NCBI RefSeq assembly: GCF_000020725.1
Contig: NC_011146.1
Location: 3,595,501-3,659,500, forward strand
Source: Citrifermentans bemidjiense Bem
GTDB taxonomy: Bacteria; Desulfobacterota; Desulfuromonadia; Geobacterales; Geobacteraceae
Length of the DNA stretch: 64,000 bases
Reading direction: 5' to 3'
In this document: piece by piece, positions 8,778-16,315 of the stretch
Layout of the letters: each line of letters begins with the position of its first letter
Position numbering within the stretch: position 1 is the stretch's first letter
Notes under the pieces: model-generated
What the model was told of the DNA's origin: nothing
Database searches by the model: none
Seen by the model: only the letters and a program-made list of their open reading frames with translations
Position numbers and translations under genes: made by a program

Positions 8778-9782
8778 TTACTGGCGCAGCGTGCCCCTGC
8801 CAGTCAGCGCCTGGGAGGGGGTATCGGTGCCGTGCACCTGGGAATGACAGTCGGTGCAGCGATTGTTGAAAAGGCTCTTCAACCCGGGCGTCTCCATGGC
8901 CAGGTGCCCGGTATGGCACTGCAGGCAGAGAAACGGCATGCTCGCGTTAAGCAGGTTGTTGTTCACCGATCCGTGGGGAGTGTGGCAATTGGTGCAGTTC
9001 TCGGTGACGTCGCCATGTTCGAAGGCGAACGGCCCCTGCTTCTCCATGTGGCACCTGGTGCAGGTTTCCTTGATGGAGTTTCCCTTGAGCAGGCGCTCCT
9101 GCGTCGAGCCGTGCACCTCGTGGCAATCAACGCAGGACATCTTCTTCTCCCGCAGCGGATGGTGCGAGAAAAGCGAGTTCTCCGCCTGCACCTGCGGATG
9201 GCAGCTAAAGCACATCTCCGACATCTGGTCGCGGCTCACCTTCTGCTGGGGCCCCTGGTGCAGTTTGTGGCAGTCGAAGCAGCTCACGTCGTTCAAGGCG
9301 TGGACGCTGGAGCGCCAGTGGGCGAGGGCCGGGATGGACGCGGCGGAGTGGCATTTCAGGCAGATCAGGGACTGGGCCTGCGGGGGGAGGTTCATGATGT
9401 CCAGGAACTTGGAGGTGTCGCACTTCTTCTTGAGCCGGCTGTTCTCTTCTGTGTCGTCGGAGAGGTGCGCGATGGCGAGGCTGCCGGGGCCGTGGCACGA
9501 CTCGCAGTTGACCAGGGGAAGCCCGGTCTCGGGCTTGATCTGCTCGCCGTGGATGCTGTGGCCGAAGTCGTCGCTGATCTTGTCGTGGGCGTGGCACTTG
9601 GAGACGCAGTTGCTGGTCCCGACGTACTCGGCGTCGAGCCTCCCTACGATCATCTTCTCGTAGTCGCGGGTGGGGAGGAGCGGATGGCTCTGTTTGAGGT
9701 TGGCGCAGGAAACGGAGATGACAGGGACGAGCGCCACGAGGATAAACAACTTGATGCAGCGCAGGGTGCGTGCAGATGCCAT
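8778..9782 (-). CDS. Decaheme c-type cytochrome (MtrA/DmsE-like)
   Basis: 334 residues with nine CXXCH motifs at about 93, 141, 168, 191, 217, 241, 263, 286 and 309. The first site, CVSKCH at 59-64, has three residues between the cysteines. Counting it gives ten hemes, as in MtrA/DmsE. The N-terminus has a hydrophobic export signal and a Cys at 26 (ISVSC) that is only a weak lipobox. Translation begins directly after the ATPase stop (TAGATG), and the porin follows 15 nt downstream. Likely the periplasmic electron carrier plugged into the porin. Confidence 0.9.
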   Translation of the reverse strand: MASARTLRCIKLFILVALVPVISVSCANLKQSHPLLPTRDYEKMIVGRLDAEYVGTSNCVSKCHAHDKISDDFGHSIHGEQIKPETGLPLVNCESCHGPGSLAIAHLSDDTEENSRLKKKCDTSKFLDIMNLPPQAQSLICLKCHSAASIPALAHWRSSVHALNDVSCFDCHKLHQGPQQKVSRDQMSEMCFSCHPQVQAENSLFSHHPLREKKMSCVDCHEVHGSTQERLLKGNSIKETCTRCHMEKQGPFAFEHGDVTENCTNCHTPHGSVNNNLLNASMPFLCLQCHTGHLAMETPGLKSLFNNRCTDCHSQVHGTDTPSQALTGRGTLRQ

Positions 9783-10613
9783 CTATTCCCCCCTTATCCC
9801 CTTTGTAGTGGTGTAGATGAAGCCGCGCACGATGGGGTTCTCGCTCCGTTTGATCTCGCGCGGGGTCCCGACCTCGACGATGGAGCCGCCGTGCATCATG
9901 GCGATGCGGTCGGAGATGTACAGCGCGAAGTTCAGGTCGTGGGTGACGATGACCGTCGTGTTCCGGGTGCTTTCTTTGAGCTTGATGATGGTGTTGGCCA
10001 GCTCGTCCGTGGTCACCGGGTCGAGTTCGGCGGTAGGCTCGTCGTAGAGGATCAGGTCAGGGTTCATCGCCAGCGACCGGGCGATGGCAACGCGTTTTTT
10101 CATCCCGCCGGAGAGCTCGGAGGTGCGGAGTTCTTCCTTGCCGACGAGCCCCACCATCTCCAGCTTCTGCTTGATGATCTCCCGGACCTGCGCTTCCTTG
10201 CAGACCCTCTTCTCCCGAAGCCAAAGGCCTACGTTCTCTCCCACGGTCAGCGAGTTGAAGAGCGCCGAGGACTGGAAAACCATGCTGTAGCGGTAGTCGC
10301 GCGCCACGGCTCCCTGCCCTTGGGCGAAGATGGGCATGTCGTCGATGAAGATCTCGCCGCTATCGGGGGTCTCCAGCTTGACGATGTGTTTCAAGAGGAC
10401 GCTTTTACCGGTACCCGAGGGGCCGATGATGCAGAAGGTCTCGCCGGCGTAGATCTCCAGGTCGATGTCCTTCAGCACGTGGTTCGGCCCGAAGAACTTG
10501 TTCAACTGCTCGACCCTGATGCCGACCCCCCTGGTATCTTCCAGATTTACCGGGCGATGGCTATCCTGATGAAAGAAGGAGGCGGACAGGCCGTGTTTTA
10601 TCTTCTCGAACAT
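9783..10613 (-). CDS. ABC transporter ATP-binding protein, MlaF-like
   Basis: 276-residue ATPase beginning MFEKIKHG, with AAGGAG just upstream. Walker A is GPSGTGKS, the signature is SELSGGMKKR, Walker B is LILYDEPTAELDP and the H-loop is VTHD. The Q-loop stretch FQSSALFNSLTVGENV is characteristic of Mla/Ttg2A lipid-transport ATPases. No MlaE-type permease or MCE protein is in the window. It is the first gene of the cytochrome-porin operon, so the usual lipid-trafficking role is uncertain here. Confidence 0.88.
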   Translation of the reverse strand: MFEKIKHGLSASFFHQDSHRPVNLEDTRGVGIRVEQLNKFFGPNHVLKDIDLEIYAGETFCIIGPSGTGKSVLLKHIVKLETPDSGEIFIDDMPIFAQGQGAVARDYRYSMVFQSSALFNSLTVGENVGLWLREKRVCKEAQVREIIKQKLEMVGLVGKEELRTSELSGGMKKRVAIARSLAMNPDLILYDEPTAELDPVTTDELANTIIKLKESTRNTTVIVTHDLNFALYISDRIAMMHGGSIVEVGTPREIKRSENPIVRGFIYTTTKGIRGE

Positions 10614-10709
10614 CCTTCTCCTTTGAGCGCGCCGCGGGCGGTGCCGGCGGAGGCTTCCCTCACCTTGACAGGAGCAGTGAGCGCCTGACGGCTGGATGAG
10701 ACGCGCCAC

Positions 10710-10739
10710 ATACTAACAGAGATGGACGTTCACTGGCAA
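10710..10739 (-). promoter_or_regulatory. Probable sigma-70 promoter of the cytochrome-porin operon
   Basis: On the minus strand: TTGCCA (10739-10734), an 18-nt spacer, then TAGTAT (10715-10710). Transcription would start near 10703, leaving a leader of about 90 nt before the ATPase gene. Confidence 0.45.
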
Positions 10740-10796
10740 CAGGAATGTTTGTGATAAGTTACGATTAGGTAACGACGAAACGGCACCGGCAGCGGT

Positions 10797-11225
10797 CTAA
10801 AAAAGATAGGGAGATCGGTTGTCGAACTGGCGCCTGATACGGAAAAGGTACAGGTTCAACAGCACGACTATGACAGTGGCGAAAAGGGTATTGAAACGGA
10901 GGTCGTCCTCAGAGACAGCAACGGCCGCAAGTTTCGCGTATTCCTCGATGGGAATGATGGCGAGGTTGATCCAGGCATTGCAGATGTCGAACAGGTTGTA
11001 GGCCATCAGGAGCCAGACGGTCAGCTGCTGCCGTTTCAGCACCCCGATCAGCAGGTAGAGAGAGAGGAGCGAGTCCATGAAGGCGAGGGACTTCGCCGCC
11101 CCCCCCTCGTAGATGACACCCAGGAAGGGGAAGGGGGCGCCGTAGTTGGAAAATGCCATGAGCAGGGAGAAGCCGGCCACCACGGCAAGCGGCAACAGCG
11201 CAAAGGGGGGGCGCTCAGCGGGCAT
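10797..11225 (-). CDS. Hypothetical membrane protein
   Basis: 142 residues with about four hydrophobic helices (near 10-30, 45-62, 68-90 and 112-130). The C-terminus is basic (FRIRRQFDNRSPYLF). I do not recognise the family. It lies 54 nt after the CoA-binding protein gene on the same strand and is probably the last gene of the deacetylase operon. Confidence 0.7.
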   Translation of the reverse strand: MPAERPPFALLPLAVVAGFSLLMAFSNYGAPFPFLGVIYEGGAAKSLAFMDSLLSLYLLIGVLKRQQLTVWLLMAYNLFDICNAWINLAIIPIEEYAKLAAVAVSEDDLRFNTLFATVIVVLLNLYLFRIRRQFDNRSPYLF

Positions 11226-11279
11226 CGCCGCCCCGCTGCCTTTCCAGCCGCTTTCGTACCGCGCTTCCGGCGGGAGGGA

Positions 11280-11684
11280 TCATCGATGCACCGCCTTGGC
11301 ATGCTCCTTCAGCATGCAGCGGTTCATCACCACCTCAAGCCCCGCGTCCATGGCTCTTTGGGCCGCGGCCTCGTTGATGATCCCTTCCTGCATCCAGATC
11401 ACCTTGGCCCCCTTGGCGATGGCCTGCTCCACTATCTCCGGCAGGAACTCGGAGCGGCGGAAGACGTCGACGATCTCGACCTCGCCGGGGATCTCAGCGA
11501 GGGTGGGATAACAAAGCTCCCCCAGCACCTCCTGGCAGGCGGGGTTGACCGGTATGATCCGGTAACCGGCTTTTTGCAGATAGTGGGCCACCTCGTGGCT
11601 CGGCTTGCCGGCATCGGGGGAGAGCCCGACCACGGCGACGGTGCGGTACCTGGTAAGTATCTGCTTCAGATCCGGGACTGCCAT
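11280..11684 (-). CDS. CoA-binding domain protein (YccU family)
   Basis: 134-residue Rossmann-fold protein of the CoA_binding_2 type. Typical features are the N-terminal strand-loop VAVVGLSPDAGKPSHEVA, the segment YRIIPVNP, and the C-terminal IWMQEGIINEAAAQRA...MNRCMLKEH. These proteins bind CoA-like nucleotides; no catalytic role is established. In an operon headed by a deacetylase-family gene, a link to acyl-CoA or acetyl metabolism is a plausible inference. Confidence 0.9.
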   Translation of the reverse strand: MAVPDLKQILTRYRTVAVVGLSPDAGKPSHEVAHYLQKAGYRIIPVNPACQEVLGELCYPTLAEIPGEVEIVDVFRRSEFLPEIVEQAIAKGAKVIWMQEGIINEAAAQRAMDAGLEVVMNRCMLKEHAKAVHR

Positions 11685-11706
11685 AATGCACCTCCGAAAG
11701 GTTGAT

Positions 11707-11802
11707 TTACCTCTTGCGCATGCCGCTAAGCGCGACGAAGAAGAAGATTACCACCATCACCCCGGCAATGAAGATACAGTCCGCCGCGGAAAATCCGAAC
11801 AT
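11707..11802 (-). CDS. 31-residue single-helix membrane protein
   Basis: Short reading frame starting ATG-TTC-GGA, preceded by AGGGGGC at good spacing. It begins MFGFSAADC, continues with about 18 hydrophobic residues (IFIAGVMVVIFFFVALSG) and ends in basic MRKR, so it should insert with the C-terminus in the cytoplasm. It fits exactly between the TPR gene (14 nt upstream) and the CoA-binding gene (22 nt downstream), all on the minus strand. Function unknown. Confidence 0.65.
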   Translation of the reverse strand: MFGFSAADCIFIAGVMVVIFFFVALSGMRKR

Positions 11803-11816
11803 AAAGCGCCCCCTAT

Positions 11817-12758
11817 TTATTGCTGCAGTTTCTCAAGAAGGCTTTTGGCCTCGGAAAAGTCGGGATTGAGCCTCAGGGCCTGGCGCAGATAGACGCGGGC
11901 ATCGCCGGCGCCCCCCATGTCCTGACAGCAAAGGGCCAGCAGGTAGGGGATCTCCGCCATCGGGAATTCCAGCGCGAACCAGGCGTCGGCCATGACGTCG
12001 TTCAAAATGGCTGCCGCCTCCTGGAAAGCCCCCTCTTCCCTGAGCGACATGGAGCAGGCGATCGCCTCCAGGTAATCGACGGCGGGAACCCTCGGGACCT
12101 CCCCCTTCTCGATACGCTCCAGCCGCGCGTTCAGTTCCGCCAAAGTCTTCTCTTCCACGCCCGGGAGCAGCTCGCGCCAAAGCGCCGCCGCCTTCTCGTA
12201 TTTGCCCAGGAGAAAATAGACCTCCGCAAGCGTCGACTTCGCCTTCATCAGGTCGGGGGCAAGCCGCAGCGCCTTCTCCAGGTACGCCTCGGCCTTGTAC
12301 AGGGTCACTGTGGAGAGGTGCAGCGCCGAGAAGCGCAGTCCCTGTTCCAGGAGCGTCGCCCCGATCTCCAGGGGGAAGTTGCCGTCCTGCGGCTCCATGA
12401 GGCAGAGGACCCTAAGGAGCTTCACCCGCCGCTCCAGGTAGGGAACCTCGACGTCCTTCTCCCCCAGCATGAGGATGTGGGTGGCCAGTTCGGATACGTA
12501 GTGGGGGTACCCCTTGAGCATCTGCGCGTAGCGCTCGCAGTGGCGGCAGCCGGGATCCGAGCGCAGCGCCTGGTAGATGCCGCGCCCCACGGCGTCGTAG
12601 CCCGGGGCTTCCCCTGCCAGCTTTTGGTAGTCCTCCTCCAGAAGCGGCAGCGGCTCGGGGCCAAGCGGCAGGACCACCTTGCCGTCAAGGCCGGTGACCT
12701 GGCTGCCGGCACCAGGTTGGTAATAGATAATCCCGGGAATGGGTGTGCTCTCTTCCAT
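11817..12758 (-). CDS. Tetratricopeptide repeat protein
   Basis: 313 residues. The N-terminal region has a CRHCERY motif (about residue 71). TPR-like helix pairs follow, e.g. AEAYLEKALRLAPDLMKAK, LAEVYFLLGKYEKAAALW, and the C-terminal ARVYLRQALRLNPDFSEAK. No signal peptide. It starts 13 nt after the preceding gene's stop. Probably a protein-interaction scaffold; partners unknown. Confidence 0.85.
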   Translation of the reverse strand: MEESTPIPGIIYYQPGAGSQVTGLDGKVVLPLGPEPLPLLEEDYQKLAGEAPGYDAVGRGIYQALRSDPGCRHCERYAQMLKGYPHYVSELATHILMLGEKDVEVPYLERRVKLLRVLCLMEPQDGNFPLEIGATLLEQGLRFSALHLSTVTLYKAEAYLEKALRLAPDLMKAKSTLAEVYFLLGKYEKAAALWRELLPGVEEKTLAELNARLERIEKGEVPRVPAVDYLEAIACSMSLREEGAFQEAAAILNDVMADAWFALEFPMAEIPYLLALCCQDMGGAGDARVYLRQALRLNPDFSEAKSLLEKLQQ

Positions 12759-12771
12759 ATCTGTCTCCTTC

Positions 12772-13587
12772 TTAAAGTACCTGAGGCTCTTCGGTGGTGA
12801 AGGTGTTCACCCCGGCATGGACGCCGATGCTCTTGTAGATCCTGACACCGTCCCACGGTTCGTCCATGATCCCGTCGTGGATGGCCCAGCTGCGCCCCAT
12901 GACGCTCTTTTCCATCCCCGGCCTGCGGAAGGGGGTGGAGCCGTCCAGGCGCCGGAACAGCGCGCCGCCGGGCTTAAAGCCGGCGTCGATCTCCTGCATC
13001 AGCCTTTTCCCCACCAGATAGTCGAAGCCGTATTTCTCGTAGCGGATCGCGTTGTCGTAGGTGAGCGGCTCGGCCATGATCAGGTCCATGCCGAGCCTCG
13101 CGGTGAACAGCTCCAATAGCGGCAGGAATTCCCCGAACATCCTCAAGCCATGGCGGGTCTGGTTGGGAAAGAGCCCCGCCTCCATGGCCCTTTGCTCCTC
13201 GGTGAGGTTTCTCCCGAGGGTGGCGAAGAGGTTGTTGCGCCCCTGCGGGTCGAGATCGACGTCGAAGCGGGGGGCGGCCGGGTCGGCTATGACGCAGAAG
13301 GAAAGTTCCATCTGCCCGTGATGGGTGTCGCAAAGCTCAAGAAAGAAGACCGGATCAGGGTCGCCCGGGGACCTGCGGGCCTGCAGGCGCACAAAGCGCA
13401 GCCCCTGAGGCGCGATGACATCCACCGTCCCTTCCCCCTGCCGCAGCATCTGCTTCAGGCGCGCAGGGAGAAGCGACCGGTAGATCTCCTCCTTCTCGGG
13501 AGGGTCCAGCCGGTTGATGTCGTACAGGGAGAAAAGCTGATTCCCCCCGACCTCCAGCTTAAGCTCATGTGCTCCGTTTAGTGCCAT
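12772..13587 (-). CDS. Conserved hypothetical protein, possibly GNAT-like
   Basis: 271-residue protein starting MALNGAHELKLE. The start lies inside the 3' end of the deacetylase gene (23-nt overlap), indicating coupling. The family is unrecognised. The stretch LTYDNAIRYEKYGFDYLVG resembles the last motif of GNAT acetyltransferases (YekyGF), which would pair an acetyltransferase with a deacetylase, but the acetyl-CoA loop is not obvious. Longer in-frame starts lie in the deacetylase gene's other frame and were rejected. Confidence 0.72.
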   Translation of the reverse strand: MALNGAHELKLEVGGNQLFSLYDINRLDPPEKEEIYRSLLPARLKQMLRQGEGTVDVIAPQGLRFVRLQARRSPGDPDPVFFLELCDTHHGQMELSFCVIADPAAPRFDVDLDPQGRNNLFATLGRNLTEEQRAMEAGLFPNQTRHGLRMFGEFLPLLELFTARLGMDLIMAEPLTYDNAIRYEKYGFDYLVGKRLMQEIDAGFKPGGALFRRLDGSTPFRRPGMEKSVMGRSWAIHDGIMDEPWDGVRIYKSIGVHAGVNTFTTEEPQVL

Positions 13588-14722
13588 AGTCGCCGATGAG
13601 AACCGGGAAGATCTGGGCCCGCAGGTAAGCGATGCTCTTCTCCACCGCGTCCAGCGCCCGGTTGCGGTCGTCCTCCTGGGCCCAATGCATGGCGTCCAGG
13701 AGCATGCGGTGCGGGTACCCAAGGTCCGAGATCAGTTTGACGAAGGACGCGGGAAGCCGGGGCGAGAGCACCCGGTCGTTCATCACCCCCCAGGCGATGG
13801 TCCAGGCGCGGGCCACGTTCATCATGTCGTACCCCCCTCCCCCCACCGCCACCCAGGGGATCTGCAGGGCGCGCAGTTTGCGCAGTATATAAGAATAGGC
13901 GTGGGTGGTGACCTCGAGCCTGGTGAGCGGATCGGTCCTGAAGGTGTCGGCGCCAAGCTGGGTGAAGAGCACGTCCGGGTCGAACGCCGCGATCAGCGGG
14001 AAGGCCACCTCGTCGAACGCCTTCATGAAGAGCGCGTCGTCGGTGTGGGCCAAAAGCGGCAGGTTCACCGAGTAGCCCCGCCCCGCCCCCTCGCCCGACT
14101 CCCGCTCGAAGCCGGTGCCGGGAAAGAAATAGACGCCGCTTTCGTGCAGCGAGATGCTCAAGACCCGGTCGCTTTGGTAGAAGGCGTTTTGCACCCCGTC
14201 GCCGTGGTGGGCGTCCAGGTCCAGGTAAACCACCCGCTTCCCCTGTTGCACCAGGTGGTTTATGGCCACCACGGCGTCGTTCAAATAAGAAAACCCCGAC
14301 GCGCGGCTTCTTTGGGCGTGATGATAGCCGCCGAAGGGGTTGAAGGCGGCGGCAAAGCCTTCTTCCGTCACCAGGCGCGCCGCCTCCACGGTACCGGAGA
14401 CCCCGAGGCAGGCCCAGTCGTAAACGCCTGGGAAGACAGGATTTTCCACGTCGCCAAGGCCGAAGCGGAAATCCGCCCTGGGTTCTGCCGAAGCGCTGAA
14501 CTCCCGCAGCCGGTCCAGGTACTCGCGGCTGTGCGCCGTCAACAGTTCCGCCTCGCCGACCGGGCGCGGCCGCACCAGTTCCATCCCCGGCAGCTCCAAG
14601 AGGCCGTAGGCCTCCATGAGGTCGTGGGCCAGCCGGTAGCGCTGAACCTTGAACGGATGGTGGTCGCCGTAGCTGTAGCCTGCCAGATCGGCGCAGGCGA
14701 TGAGAGCGGTTTTGCGGGACAA
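13565..14722 (-). CDS. Histone deacetylase family protein (AcuC-like)
   Basis: 385-residue arginase/deacetylase-fold enzyme. Visible motifs are GGYHHAQ (active-site His pair, about 131-135), YLDLDAHHGDGVQNAFY (zinc Asp/His, about 170) and GADTFRTDPLTRL. The start is TTG with GGAGGTAG just upstream, the only start with a good ribosome site. Related proteins deacetylate acetyl-CoA synthetase (AcuC) or polyamines; the substrate here is unknown. First gene of a same-strand run down to 10797. Confidence 0.9.
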   Translation of the reverse strand: MSRKTALIACADLAGYSYGDHHPFKVQRYRLAHDLMEAYGLLELPGMELVRPRPVGEAELLTAHSREYLDRLREFSASAEPRADFRFGLGDVENPVFPGVYDWACLGVSGTVEAARLVTEEGFAAAFNPFGGYHHAQRSRASGFSYLNDAVVAINHLVQQGKRVVYLDLDAHHGDGVQNAFYQSDRVLSISLHESGVYFFPGTGFERESGEGAGRGYSVNLPLLAHTDDALFMKAFDEVAFPLIAAFDPDVLFTQLGADTFRTDPLTRLEVTTHAYSYILRKLRALQIPWVAVGGGGYDMMNVARAWTIAWGVMNDRVLSPRLPASFVKLISDLGYPHRMLLDAMHWAQEDDRNRALDAVEKSIAYLRAQIFPVLIGDYGTKRST

Positions 14723-14891
14723 AAGCTACCTCCGGCCGAATAGGCGACAAATCTACCTGCTCGCTTCCGGCAGGTCAACCACTAATTCCTGCTTACCGCT
14801 TAGGCAGCTTCGCCCATTTTACAGGCAATATACGGCTGCCTCCTCATTAGGGGGGAAGGGAGAAGTCTCTGTTTACAGGTAGATACCGGAT

Positions 14892-14907
14892 TGGCAAAGA
14901 GCTTGCT
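14892..14907 (+). promoter_or_regulatory. Sigma-54 promoter of the ammonium transporter gene
   Basis: TGGCA-(6)-TTGCTT... with GG at 14893-14894 and GC at 14905-14906, exactly the 12-base register of -24/-12 promoters. Transcription would start near 14918, 44 nt before the amt ATG. Nitrogen-controlled NtrC/sigma-54 regulation is the known mode for amt genes. Confidence 0.75.
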
Positions 14908-14961
14908 TTCTTTGGGCGCTTCCCCAACGAAGGGGGGGCATTTACCAACGGAGGTAGCTAG

Positions 14962-16182
14962 ATGAACGGGATGTCAGCGACGACAGCGCTTGGCAGCAGC
15001 AGCGATGTACTCTTCCTTATGCTCGGAGCGGTCATGGTTTTCGCCATGCACGCAGGGTTTGCCTTTCTTGAAGTGGGGACGGTACGCCGGAAAAACCAGG
15101 TCAACGCCTTCGTCAAGATCCTCACCGACTGGTCCGTGTCGACCGTGGTCTACTTCCTGATCGGCTTCCCCATCGCCTACGGCATCAGCTTCCTGAAGCC
15201 GGTCAAGCAGATCCTCGGCGACAACCAGGGGTACGACATCACCCACTATTTCTTCCTGCTCTGCTTCGCGGCCTGCATCCCCGCCATCATCTCCGGCGGC
15301 ATAGCGGAGCGCGCCAAGTTCTGGCCGCAGGTCATCGCCGGCGCAATCTTCGCCGGGATCACCTACCCCGTCTTCGAGTCCCTCATCTGGGGACAGAGCA
15401 GCGCCGGGCTCCAGGCGTTCTTCAAGCAGGTCGGTGGCGCCGAGTTCCACGACTATGCAGGCTCGGTGGTGGTGCACTCCATCGGGGGCTGGCTCGCGCT
15501 CCCCGCAGTCATCATCCTCGGCCCGCGCATGGGGCGCTACCTGAAAGGGAAGTCGCACCCGATCCCGATCAGCAACATCCCCTTCCTGGCCCTGGGTTCC
15601 TGGATCCTCGCCATCGGCTGGTTCGGCTTCAACGTGATGAGCGCCGGCCACCTGGAGAAAATCTCAGGCATCGTCGCCGTCAACTCGCTCATGGCCATGG
15701 TGGGGGGCGTGCTGGCAGCGCTCATCGCCGGGAAGAACGACCCGGGCTTCGTGCACAACGGCGCGCTCGCCGGGCTCATCGCCGTCTGCGCAGGCTCCGA
15801 CCTGATGCACCCGCTCTGTGCCTTTGTCACCGGCGCTATCGCCTCCGTCATCTTCGTCTACGGCTTCCACATCGAGCAGGAGAAGCTCAAGATCGACGAC
15901 GTGCTCGGCGTCTGGCCGCTGCACGGTGTCATCGGCTCCTGGGGCGGCATTGCGGCCGGCATCTTCGGCCAGGAAGCGCTGGGCGGAATGGGCGGGGTGA
16001 GCTTAGCCTCCCAGACCCTCGGTAGCCTCGCCGCCATCGTCTTCGCGCTCTGCAACGGCTTCCTGATCTACGGCATCCTCTCCAAGACTGTCGGCATAAG
16101 GCTGGAGCAGGAGGACGAGTTCAGGGGGGCAGACCTCTCCATTCACAGCATCGGCGCCTATCCCGAGGAGCATATCCGGTAG
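14962..16182 (+). CDS. amt: Ammonium transporter (Amt family)
   Basis: 406-residue inner-membrane ammonium channel with about 11 helices. Conserved pieces include FAMHAGFAFLEVG near the N-terminus, DYAGSVVVHSIGGW (first pore histidine) and WPLHGVIGSWGGIAAG (second pore histidine). The start is ATG with GGAGGTAG upstream. No glnB/glnK gene is next to it, unlike many amt loci. It is followed by a strong terminator, so it is monocistronic. Confidence 0.96.
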   Translation: MNGMSATTALGSSSDVLFLMLGAVMVFAMHAGFAFLEVGTVRRKNQVNAFVKILTDWSVSTVVYFLIGFPIAYGISFLKPVKQILGDNQGYDITHYFFLLCFAACIPAIISGGIAERAKFWPQVIAGAIFAGITYPVFESLIWGQSSAGLQAFFKQVGGAEFHDYAGSVVVHSIGGWLALPAVIILGPRMGRYLKGKSHPIPISNIPFLALGSWILAIGWFGFNVMSAGHLEKISGIVAVNSLMAMVGGVLAALIAGKNDPGFVHNGALAGLIAVCAGSDLMHPLCAFVTGAIASVIFVYGFHIEQEKLKIDDVLGVWPLHGVIGSWGGIAAGIFGQEALGGMGGVSLASQTLGSLAAIVFALCNGFLIYGILSKTVGIRLEQEDEFRGADLSIHSIGAYPEEHIR

Positions 16183-16200
16183 TTGCCCGGCATAATTGGC

Positions 16201-16240
16201 AAAAAAAAGGGGTTCCGGTATCGGAACCCCTTTTTTTATT
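16201..16240 (+). terminator. Rho-independent terminator after amt
   Basis: Perfect hairpin GGGGTTCC/GGAACCCC with a 6-nt loop (16209-16230), preceded by an A-run and followed by seven Ts. The A-run means it could also work on the minus strand. Confidence 0.92.
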
Positions 16241-16315
16241 TTGAATTTTGCAGGGAAGAATGTATTATCTCCACTGTTAATAAATTCTAATAACATTTAT
16301 GAGGCGTACTCTATC

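Noticed and set aside
8304-10688. Open frame of 794 codons on the plus strand
   Set aside because: It lies opposite the porin, cytochrome and ATPase genes, which have clear motifs and ribosome sites. High GC produces long antisense frames; its composition is Val/Ala/Gly/His-rich without domains.
13685-14743. Open frame of 352 codons on the plus strand
   Set aside because: Antisense of the deacetylase gene, whose active-site motifs are unmistakable on the other strand.
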